Below the pieces are notes generated by a model. That model was not told the origin of the DNA. It saw only the letters and a list, made by a program, of their open reading frames with translations, and did not search any database. A stretch of DNA of 64,000 nt from Corallium rubrum (lineage: Eukaryota > Cnidaria > Anthozoa > Scleralcyonacea > Coralliidae): contig OZ035998.1 in assembly GCA_964035015.1 (NCBI GenBank), forward strand, positions 33,844,628-33,908,627. The letters run 5' to 3'. Every line of letters begins with the position of its first letter. The stretch's first letter is position 1. A program made the translations under genes and the position numbers. Positions 37,200-48,403 of this stretch are shown one piece after another.

Positions 37200-38470
37200 C
37201 AAGCAATTCGGATTATTCCTGGATAAAGGCACTATCAAATGCAAGGGTAGAATGAACAATTATCGTTACCTGTGAATTCAAGGAATCCAGTCTTGCTATC
37301 TGCAAAGCATGCATTCGTACAGTTTATCATCAAAGATGCACATTATGCCGTAAAGCACTGTGGTGTAAAGGGACACTCCTACAACGATAAAAGAACACTA
37401 CTGGATCTTGCGAAGACGGGAAGCTGTGAAACATTTTATAAGAAAGTGCGTCATTTGCCGCAAATACGAAGGAAAACCGTACTGACAAATCACTACCAAA
37501 TGCAGATCTTCCAAGTGAAAGAGTTTTAGACGATCCACCTTTTACACACATCGGTCTAGACTTCGCTGGCCCATTGTTTATTACCGAAGCAAATTCGAGC
37601 AAGAAAGCAGAAATTTGGAACAAGGTTTACATTTGCCTTTTCACTTGTGCTTCGACACGAGCAGTGCACTTGGAGTTAACTCGAGGTCCCAGTACTCAAG
37701 CGTTCCTGTTAGCTTTCAGAAGATTTTCAGCTACGATTACTTCGGACAACGCAAAATCATTTAAGTCGTCGTGTAACGATGTTCGAAAAATCACCGTACC
37801 AGATCTGAAGAAGTATGTCAATTTCTTACAAACAAACGAATCACTTGGAATTTCATTATTGAAAAAGGCTCCATGATGGGGAAGGTACTGGGAAAGACTC
37901 GTCCAAAGCATCAAACGACCATAGACCACTGAAGAAAGTCTTAGGACGTTCAACATTAAATTTCGACGAGCTTCTCTTTTAGTTGAGAATGAAGGAGTAA
38001 TCAACTCACGACCACTTACATATGTGTACGCTGACGTCGACTCCCTTTCCTATCCTCTGACACGTTCGGATCTAATTTACGGACGGCGCATCACACCCAC
38101 CGCAAATTCTTCTCATCACGAAATTATTAGTTCTTACCAGTCTCTTACAAGAAGACTACGCCATCATAAGAATCTTTTGCAGTAATTGACTAAGCAGTGG
38201 AGAAGGGAATACCTGACTGGCTTAAGAGAAAGAAAGCAGCCTGGAACGGCCAAAGAGAGTACTAAAGAAATTATCTCAGTCGGAGACATTGTTATTCTCA
38301 AACGATTCTACTTGTAGAAGTTACTGGAAACTCGCTAAGGTTGAGAAACTTATTGAGGGATCGGACGGAAAGGCGCGAGCAGCAATCATAAAGGTCGCTA
38401 GCAGCAACAGACGACCAGTTTATCTACGAAGAGTAATCCAACATCTTTTTCCACTCGAAGTAGGATCAAA
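37200..38470 (+). mobile_element. Second BEL/Pao fossil: integrase region, opposite strand
   Basis: Contains only the integrase zinc-binding part, integrase core and a following C-terminal region of BEL/Pao type. It faces away from the larger fossil and is therefore a separate insertion or a rearranged piece. It is broken in several places. It ends at a G/C-rich MITE near 38470. Confidence 0.82.
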
Positions 38471-38875
38471 TACCGTAGAATCCCGAAAGTAGCGCCCCCC
38501 CCCCCCCCCCGAAAGTAGCGGCCCCCCGAAAGTAGCGACAAATTTGAGATGTCTACAAAATTTCCGAAAGTAGCGGCCCCCGTAAGTAGCGTCCCCCAAG
38601 TCATCGCTTAATTAACTCAAAAGTGTTAAGTTTCAACGATCAACGTACCAAAGTGTATAACAGTCACTAGTCAGAGTTGAAATGGCATAAGGAAAAACTA
38701 AAGCATATTAAGGGTGATAAATAGGAAGGAACAAAGAAGAATATTCCCACAGTATGTTAACGTATTTTACCACTCGAAAGTAGCGGCCCCCCGAAAGTAG
38801 CGGCCCCCAACAGCGGATAAAACCGAAAGTAAGGGGGGGGGGGCGCTCTTGTTATAGTATTAAAGTTATCCTTCT
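38470..38875. mobile_element. MITE with CGAAAGTAGCGGCCCCC subterminal repeats
   Basis: The motif CGAAAGTAGCGGCCCC (or variants) occurs about six times, near both ends (38488-38600 and 38775-38850). The ends carry long C or G runs next to AGCGC. The left end resembles a mariner-type TACCGTAGAATCC end, but the right end is only a loose match, so the family is uncertain. Confidence 0.6.
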
Positions 38876-38970
38876 TTGCAGTTAGAGTCGATAAAGATTT
38901 ACGTACCTAGAACTCAAGTGTCCCCTGTTAATTGATCAACAATTACGTCAAGTACGTAAAGACGGATTTC

Positions 38971-39117
38971 CAGTCATCGCACAAGATGGTTCGCAGCTCG
39001 CTGCGAGTATTTGCATCCGATTAAAAAGGCTCATAGTGAAAAAAAAAGCACTGCGATTTTTTTTTAATTAGATGTAAGTACTCGCAGCGAGCTGCGAACC
39101 AGTTTCTGCGATGACTG
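38971..39117. mobile_element. 147-bp MITE with ~50-bp TIRs
   Basis: Ends CAGTCATCGCA and TGCGATGACTG. Inside, GGTTCGCAGCTCGCTGCGAG on the left pairs with CTCGCAGCGAGCTGCGAACC on the right. The centre is a T/A-rich spacer. Confidence 0.85.
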
Positions 39118-39124
39118 AGCTTCA

Positions 39125-39655
39125 GGCCATAGGCCCTGTTTACATGAAGCGGATTGACAGTCCAATCGGCAATCGGATCGAAAAACGCGAGTGAAGTAGT
39201 CAGTTAATCCAGGCACATGTTTACATGGAGAATCCGATCTGCCTGGAACTTTCTTTTCGGTTTTGGAACACTATTTTCGTGCTTCCCTCAATGTTTTCCA
39301 TTTAGCACGACACGCACTAACTTCACTCATGTGTATCAAGTCACTCCGTGTTTAGATGAATCAGATTGGAGACACTCAAGTCGATCCTTGCTTGAATCTC
39401 AAGTCAATCCACTCAACTTCGTGGATTGACTTCAGCCATCCGTTTCGATAAGATCGAAAACTTTCAATCTTCTTCATGTAAACACAACAAAGAGAAACAA
39501 CATGCGAGATTTGACTTGAACACTCAATCCAGGGATTATTTTAACGTGCAGTGATAACCAATTTGTGCAGTCATAAATGAGATTTGTGCAGTGATAAGCG
39601 CAATTTTGCGCAGTGATAAATTTTTCTTTAATATTTAAGAATGGGTGTTATTCGT
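39125..39655. repeat. MITE-like and tandem repeat region
   Basis: GGCCCTGTTTACATGAAGCGG near 39127 and CATGTAAACACAAC near 39475 suggest a non-autonomous element of ~400 bp. 39550-39620 has three to four copies of TGTGCAGTGATAA. No gene seen. Confidence 0.5.
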
Positions 39656-39802
39656 GAAAGGATTGCATCATAAATTATGTTGAAAGGCACAGTATACATA
39701 GTACATTCCAACATATACTATTTAATATCAATATTTAAATTAGCAAATATACACAAATAAGACGATAAGTTAAAGGACCCTGCATGGTCCACTATCTTCT
39801 GA

Positions 39803-39908
39803 TAACGTTAAGCGTACCGTAAACTAACAGCCTTATGACCTTAATTTCAACTTCCTAACGTTAAGCGTACCGTAAACTAACTTCCTTATGACCTTAATTT
39901 CAACTTCC
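39803..39908. repeat. 53-bp tandem duplication
   Basis: Two adjacent 53-bp units starting TAACGTTAAGCGTACCGTAA, differing at a couple of positions. Confidence 0.9.
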
Positions 39909-40003
39909 CTAATAAACAAAACGCTAGAATACAGTGTTGTCTTTGATTTTGCGATAAACACAAACCTGTTATAGTTGTGAATTTTTTAATTAAAACCGGT
40001 CTG

Positions 40004-40348
40004 AGAGGGCTTCACTCGGAACGACTCAAGTAAAAATCGTTTTATTTTGTTCAAAATGGTGTTTTTTTTCAGTTTAATTCCGAGATAAATTTCCAGCAAA
40101 ACTGCGTCAGCGTTTTTTTATATGTCGAGGTTTACTGATTTTATTGACGACCAAAATTTGAAAATGCTGTTTTTCGACCAACATTCGAACAAAATAGATC
40201 ATAAAATCGAAACCAGGCAATAAATAAAAAAAACCCGCTGACACCGTTTTGCTGAATTTATCTCGGAATCGAACTGCAAAATGTTTTTTTGGACAAATGA
40301 AAAGCTTTGTTCTTAAGTCGCCCCAAGTGAAGCCCTCTGGTTTTACTT
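40004..40348. mobile_element. MITE with ~130-bp inverted arms
   Basis: GAGGGCTTCACTCGG near the left end pairs with CCAAGTGAAGCCCTC near the right. Arms continue through TTCCGAGATAAATTtcCAGCAAAAC. No coding potential. Confidence 0.82.
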
Positions 40349-40787
40349 GAAAAGTTTGCAACTATTATTGTTTAAACACAACATTGTATTCTACAAATTA
40401 AGAGCTTTCTAACGATATATCTATTTTATTTTTGTGGCATAAATTCTGACGAATTGAGAGCACTTTACCGAAATGACCCTAAGACAAGCTTGGAAACATC
40501 TGACATATATGTTCTCTGTTTTCATTTTTCAGTTTAGTTCTACATGTAACTTTACGCATACGAAATTAATGTGAAATTTTATAGCTATATAATAAGCCAA
40601 TAAGTACTGCTATCAAATTGTTCCGCAATTTTCTCATCTAATTTGAATTATTTTGTTTTGTACAGGGATGAAAAAGACTACATTCATGGTAAAAAATACA
40701 TTTAAGGGAATATAACTGCACGTTGATATTTATTGTTATAAGTTTTCTTTAATATTTTCATCTCTGCCGGTTGGTTTGGTTGCTCCC

Positions 40788-40994
<207 letters not shown>

Positions 40995-41189
40995 GAATTT
41001 TTATGAAAACGACTGAGGACTAATCATTAATTTTTTTGAAAATTGAATTTGCATTAAATGTGGATGATAATTTAAATCAATTCTGTCGTAGGGTTTTTTG
41101 GTTTAGAAGGATTGAGAAATTAGAATGCTTAGTTGTACATATTTTTCTTTGACTTTATATTAACATTATTGTAATAATAGGCACTAAAC

Positions 41190-42300
41190 CGAGGACCAAC
41201 CCGTTAAATTTTGGTTGAATTTGGTTGGGCATTGGACGAGAATTTCCTAAAAACTTGACCGCAAGATTCTCCGTGTAAAAAAAAATAATTAAAAATTGCT
41301 TGATTGCGCTCATTATCCTTATCATGTGCAAAATTAACAAATGACAATGAACTTAACAGCTCCGGCATTGTCAATAGGATAATGCGGTCGTGGACTAAGT
41401 TACATGCATACAAAGGGGGCCTTTACACGAGCACGGGTTGAGAGCCAACCAGGGTTAGCTCGCCAAGCCGGGTCAACCCATCTACGAATAAACTCCTGTT
41501 AGCGTTTACACGATAGGTGGGTCAACCCATCTTGCCGGTGAGGAAAGGTGCGAAAATTTGGTCAATTTCTTCATGTAAACACGGGTTCAGACTTGCCCTG
41601 GGTTAGTGTAAAGTGTCGGCAATATGATAATTTGTATCCAATCTCGCACCCAGGCGAACGTGTTTTTGGCCCCAATTTTGTTTCTTTTCAAGCCAGATCT
41701 CCCGTGCAAACAAATTCGAGCGCTCGCAAAGAAGAGTTTCATGGCGGTTGTCTAGTAGCAAGATCGAATATTTGATTGTATGTCTAAAGGACTACAAAAA
41801 TGAGATGCATTGCAAAAATGTCGACTTCAATTTAGATGTTGTTGCCTTGTTTTCTCGCTTACTCGAACGCATAGGCGGGAGTACAAGGCAACGACATCGA
41901 TCTGAAACAATCGAGATTTTCTTACGACGACGTTTTTCAATATCGCCAACCGTGTTGTTGTTCGGCATGTTGTTTATTGAATAATTATCGACCACATGTT
42001 TTGACACCAGAGCTCTGCTCGGACAGAAAAACATTCCCAAATCCAGCTTAAGCTGACCCGGGTTTGGGGAAAAAAGCAGCCAACCCGAGTTCATGTAAAC
42101 ACGAAAAAAGAATAACCATGGGTGGTAAGCTGACCCGGGTTCGAAGCCAACCGGGTTCGTGTAAACGTACTCAAAGTCTTAACAAGTGCAATCAAGCATT
42201 TTATTCATGCATGTGTAGGTCTGGACCGTCTGGTGAGCTAGTCTAGTTAACAGGATATCTCGTTTACCTAAAAAGATTCCTAATAGCCCGCTAGTTATAC
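41190..42300. repeat. Dispersed repeat interrupted by a ~750-bp MITE
   Basis: 41190-41340 and 42178-42300 match the repeat at 8105-8350. Between them, about 41420-42172, lies an element whose ends carry CCTTTACACGAGCACGGGTTG and CCGGGTTCGTGTAAACG, with GTAAACACG words inside. The two halves keep the order seen in the uninterrupted copy, which supports insertion. Confidence 0.72.
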
Positions 42301-42325
42301 ATATGTTTTTTTATTTGTGTTTTAG

Positions 42326-45300
42326 AAAGGGGTGCTGTGCTGAATACATACCCGTTCAAACACTGTATAATTCATAATTTTGTGAAAGATGACAATTTTT
42401 TGAAAAACCTAAAAACTGAATTATTAGAACTGAAATTCCAGAAGAAATCCAACGATCTTTATCAATTTCATCAGGTACTGATAATGTTATTTATTATATA
42501 TATTTTTGAACTTTATATTTTCTTATACCCTGCGAGCAAAGCCTTCTTTTCCTTATTTCTTCGCTGAGAGAGAGAGAGAGAAAGAAAAGAAGAAAGAAGG
42601 CTCTGCCGTATTCGTGACGCATGGTTTTCATTGCGCATGCATGTCAGTTGATTGGTTACAATCTCGAGCCAAATGCGGATTTTGCCAGGATGTTCCACTT
42701 ATCTCAATAAAACTGGATGGGCCATGGGGTCGAATTTCACGTGCCAGTTGTATGATGACGTGACCACTACCCAAGATGGCTGCCGCTAAAGTTCATAGCT
42801 TTCGTAGATTGAAAACAGACAAAAAGAGTTATTTTAAGAAAATTTAAACGAATGTAAGGAACAAGAAGTACTCAATACGGTTTAAGACGCTAATATCTTG
42901 CATTTGTTTCTATTACTGAGCTGTAAAACCTTTAAATTTCGTTGTTTTTCTTCAGTGTCGACAACGAAGAAACTTCACGATAATATAAACTGAAAAACAG
43001 ACTATAAAATCTACGAAGAATTCAATTCCAAGTCTTAAATTGTACCTTATATAGTAATCTTAATGCCTTAACAATATCTCGTGTTGTGTACTTGCCATCT
43101 TTTGACTGTATTTGTTGTTAAATAGTAAAAACTAAACGAACCGGCATCTGTTGTTTGCTTTACGGCTTTTCCGACTCCCCCGGCACAGAGTACTTATTTA
43201 TTCTTCCCCCGGTTAATCTGACCGTGCTGACGTCAAGATTGCTTATGCCGGTCAACTTTAGGATTGGGAACAAGTTCTAAGGCCGCAATGCGTCATATGT
43301 TCCACTACGTAAGATGGCGGCGACTGGCACGAAATGTTTGACTGCTGGCCATAGGGAATGACCTATCCAGTTTATTTAGAGATCAGTGGGATGTTCCCAA
43401 AAAAATCCAATATGGCGACCATGGAGTTTCGAAAATATTTCGATAAAATGTAATTTAGTGTAATTTTAAGTGAAATATGCTTTAATGTTGCGATTAAAGT
43501 GCATGGAAGAAGACTAGAGAAGGTTACTATAGGTGGTACGAGTAAACATTTGAGTTGTTTGGTGAAAATAATAATAATTGTTATATAGCTAGAGTTTCAC
43601 TGGATGCAACGATTGGTTTGTGGTCACATGACCTTAGCTAAATTTCAATGTCTACCGAGCGGGCAATAATTGAGAACTTATTGCCTGCTCAGTCAATAAG
43701 TTTTCAATTGTTGCCCTCTAGAACTTTGAACTCTTCACCACATCCTATAAACAAAAGCTTGTTTGGTACGAAAAAAGGAATATTTATAGGTCTTCAAAGC
43801 ATGTATGAAGATTAACTGGAGAAATGTATTGCTGTTCTTTTGTTCTGATACTTATATTTGTTTGGTTGAAGTGAAATTACGAAGCCAAGCGAAATGTTTT
43901 GGTAAGTCTTAGCATTAAATTATTCAGCGAAACTCAAGCTATATAACAAAACACTTAATGTCTGCTCCCTCAGGAAACAGTTAGTTTTGTTTTCCCTCGA
44001 GTCTCGATGTTTCCCTCGACTTCGTCTCGGGAAATATCAAGACTCGGGAAAACAAAACTAACTGTTTCCCTCGGGAGCAGACATTAAGTGTGTATTAATA
44101 ATTAATAATTAGTGATTTATATTGCGCATTCTTCATGACGTGATAATCGAATGCGCATTACATTGTACAACATAATAGATAAATTTACAATACATGAAAT
44201 AGTTAAGATGTAGGTGAATGAAGTTGGGTGTTTCTGAACAATCGAAGCTAATACGAGTAGTGGAGCACTGAAAGGTTTGAAAGCTCGTAGTTGAAGGTAT
44301 ATTTGTCTCAAACTTTTTATCGGACTCTTGCTACTTTGATGTAACATTTAAAACACGAGCAGCAGTGTTTTTATCAGATTAATTTAAAACACGAGGCGAT
44401 AGCGGAGGGGCGAATCACTCCCAAAAATCTTGTGCTGTGCATGTTTAAAAATCCGAAAATCTCAAATAATTCACAGAAATCTCATAAAATCCTCAAAAAT
44501 CTCATAAAATCCTCAAAAATCTTCGAAAATCTCGAGAAAATAAAAAAAAAAATCACCCAAATCCCTAAAAAAACCTAAAAAATCTCGTACGCTTTTTCAG
44601 GGGTGATTTTTCCCTCGGTGATAGCCGAGTGTTTTAGATCTGATAAAACATACACTACAGATGTTTTGAGTAGCTTAAAAAACGACCAATTTGGTAAGTT
44701 TATTGGTATAGTAACTTTGAAAAACAACGTTGTCTAAACCGAGAAAATCTAAGACCAAGTTTATATAAATCAGGCGGATTTTTTTTATCAGATAGAAAAC
44801 CATGCACTGACATGATACCGATTTCCTTTGTGTTTTTCTTATGAACTTTTAATGAGTTTTTGAAAGTCTTTGACAAACTCACTTGTCCATGATTTTCTCA
44901 AAATTGCAGTACACTAGCTTAAAGCCTTGCTGTTATTACCTATACTGTTGTCATAGACCTTCAGACACTGTCACTTTTTACAAACACAGTCTTTGTACTC
45001 CCAATTGCTACTGTTAATTTTTCGATTGTTTGCACGGTGACAAATTTTAATAGAAGAGGCACGGGTGGTACGAGTGCTGCTATCGCGCTGCCTTTCACCA
45101 CTGAAGTTAAGCCCGGGTTAGTACTTGGAAGGGTAACTACCTTGTCTCCATGTGAGTAGAGTTGATTGACTGATAATAATATTTATTCAGGAAAAACCAA
45201 CATCACAAAAAGTGTTTTTCAGAAGGTTCCTGAGAAACATAAAAATACACAATATAAAAAGAAATAAAGTACAGGATATGTATTACAAAATTATGAAGTA

Positions 45301-48222
45301 AGAATATATGTGCATGCTAATGATTAATATAGCTATATTACAAAGAAAGAACAAGTAAGGTAAACAGTAACATGGTTGCATGTTGTATGGATAGTAAAAA
45401 GACTGGATAGGAAACATTTTAAAGGAAAATATCAAGGTTTACTAGTTAAAATGTGCATCGCAATTTCCAAGCAAAACAAAGTACTATTTTTCGACATGCA
45501 CCAGTTTCTTTGAAACAACACAGAAAACATCAAAACGAAGATCAACAACGTTTAGCTCGAACACTCGATTGTGATATAGTCATCTGAATGTGAGAATATG
45601 CAGAATTTAAAGAAAAGTTCACTTAAAAACCTCAGTAAAACAAGCATACTCACGCCATTCGTGACATCACAATTTTCAACTGGATTTCAACCATTTTGTA
45701 AACTGAGCGGTAAATGCGATTAACCAATCAAAAGGTTAACCCACATGACTATTAGTTTCCTATCCAGTCCTTTTACAATCCATGGTTGTTGGTTCTCTCC
45801 TGTTCCTCGGGGGGTTTTCTCCAGGTCCTCCGGTTTCTCCCCTCAGTAAAACCAACGTTATATATAGTGTCCCCAATTCGTTCTGGGAGTGGGAGCTAAA
45901 TACATTTGAGCGAGAATTTGTTGTAACACTAACGTTTATTAATTATCGCTCAGTTAGCTTTCGACCTGTTTACTCAGGCCTTTTTCAGAGGAAAAAGCAA
46001 CAGGCCAGTAGTTAACAGGTCGAAAGCTAAGCAATAAAGAGAGAACGTGGTGGTACCACAAATTCTCGCTGCTATTAGTAATCTTTTCGTTGTTCTCTCT
46101 ACATAGCATGCTTTAAGAAATATTTCCATTCTAAGTTAGACTAATTTCTCTGTACATATATTGTTAGAGCAATGATCTCAAAACATCAACAAAAAAGAAT
46201 ATATCTAATTTAAGGTAAATATACAAATGTTAGATAAATTATTATATACGTCAATTGCATTTTACATCACGTTGAAATTTTTATAAACCACGCATTGCCG
46301 GTTCACTAGCTAATGAGGTTTTATACGACTGGTAATTCTTTTACTTCTTTACTTCTTGTCAATGATATATTAGTCCGTGAACAGCCTAAGTGATACCAAT
46401 AAATTGCTAACATTGGTCTAATGCTTTGTAACATTCTGAGATATGAATGTTTCTTTCAATACTAGCGCATGCGCGCGCTCTAGACACAAAAATGGGCTTT
46501 GAGGGGCAGTGGCGTGCTGGCAGGGGATGGCAAAGATGCCACAGCCACCGGTGAAGATTTTTAAACGGGCGCAAAAAAACTGAAAAGGACGCCAAAAAGT
46601 GAACAACATGACGCAGAAATGTTCGTCAGAAATCAGAATTTGGTTAGTTGAAGAGCAAAACTACTTAAAACAAGTTAGGTCTTTGGATTAAACTTTGGGC
46701 TGAAAAAACATCTAGGAGACTCAAAATTTATATTTATACATTTTTAAGTTATTTACTTTTACATCATACACCCACAACTGAAATGCATGGGCTTTATGAT
46801 AAAATTGTTGACAACAATTAAGTTGTGCATTTTGGTAATCTACTAAAATATAATTCACTGTTGTTCATTTGTAGAATTAGTTATTCTACGTTATATAGAC
46901 GAGATACTCTTTTAAAAATGGGTTTTCAAACCTTCAAACCTTTATATCTTGCTCAAAAGTGCCCTCAAATTGCAGGAAATGCTGGTGTTAGAGACTCAAA
47001 ATTCAACCTTTGGGGAGTATGCCCCTCGGAACCCCCCTAGAAATGTGTTGTCATAATAGTCGGCATTCAGAAAATCGTAGGCACCTCCCTGGGAGCTGGA
47101 CGCTATTTTGAGCATTTGCGGTACTCTTTTAATCTAGGAGACTGTTATACAAGGATTGCCTTGATTGGATAATGACTGTAACTGATATTCCATTGGATGG
47201 AAGTGCTATCGACATGTCCTGTGCTAAATACAGTAATACCGGTAAGACTGCTTAGTTGAACAACTATGGATCGTTTTCACTTACGTGGTGGGCCCCATTG
47301 GGGTGGTGAACTGTTTAAATAAGAACAGAGCTGAATTCTCATGGGATAAAGATGGTACACCAATATGACAATAAATGAAAGCTGTCATCAAAAAAACATT
47401 TTGACATTCAACTATATATGTACACTTTACATAGAATCCATATCAGTAATATCGTATTTAGGGTGATGTAGGAACTATAAAGTTAGACAGGTAGTTTTTA
47501 ACTCATTCCTGTCCGAGGGCTTTGAGGTGAATAAAATTGTTTAAAGATCAATTCGGACAAAATTGAGTTTTTCCTGACCGAATTGGTGTTTAGTATTTCA
47601 TTTTGGGCCAGACGATTATTTTTCATTTCTGGGTAAGCCTTCAGACAAGGATGAGTTAAAAACTATCCGCGTCTAACTCTTTCTTGTCCAAACTGATCTT
47701 TAATTTATATTTCACTCTGGGCTAATGCCAGACGATTTTATTCATCTCTGGAAAGCCCTCGGACAGGAATGAGTTAAAAATTACCTGTCTAACGTAGGTA
47801 GAACTAGATTATAATGTAGTGAATGAAATTTTATCTTTTTTGCTTAGATGTACTACTTTGCCATGACGATGAACTTGAAGGAAGGCGTATAGCTTACATA
47901 TTTTACCTTGTTCCCAAGTGGAATGAAAATGATGGGGGTATACATGTTTTTCTCTTTCAGATAAGAGTATAATGAAAATTATAAGCTGAAATTAGATATT
48001 AATCTAATGATATTAGTTATTGGTAGTCTTTAAAATAAGTTTACAGATACAACCATGTGTAGGTTTTTTTTTAGTTTTTGTTGTGGATAACTCAGGACTT
48101 CTTCAGAGCAAGGCAAGCTAGAATAAGATACACTAATTAATAATAATAACAATGAATTTTGGGTGTGTCATGGGATAATAAAATAATAATAATAATAATA
48201 ATGCATGTAATGATAATAATTA

Positions 48223-48304
<82 letters not shown>

Positions 48305-48320
48305 AAAAAAATTATAATTA

Positions 48321-48403
<83 letters not shown>

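Larger units (their letters stand above)
42475..47137. other. Large OGFOD1-like intron region with repeats
   Basis: Should contain one short exon of about 47 bp that I could not find. It holds a MITE (43951-44092), a dispersed repeat (44350-44880), a 5S-like SINE (45060-45870) and hammerhead-like terminal sequence (45950-46060). 42530-43400 has no recognisable gene; several short MITE-like scraps contain AAGATGGC. Confidence 0.6.

Noticed and set aside
45062-45160. A functional 5S rRNA gene
   Set aside because: Only the internal promoter-like region is similar; the 5' and 3' helices needed for 5S rRNA are absent.
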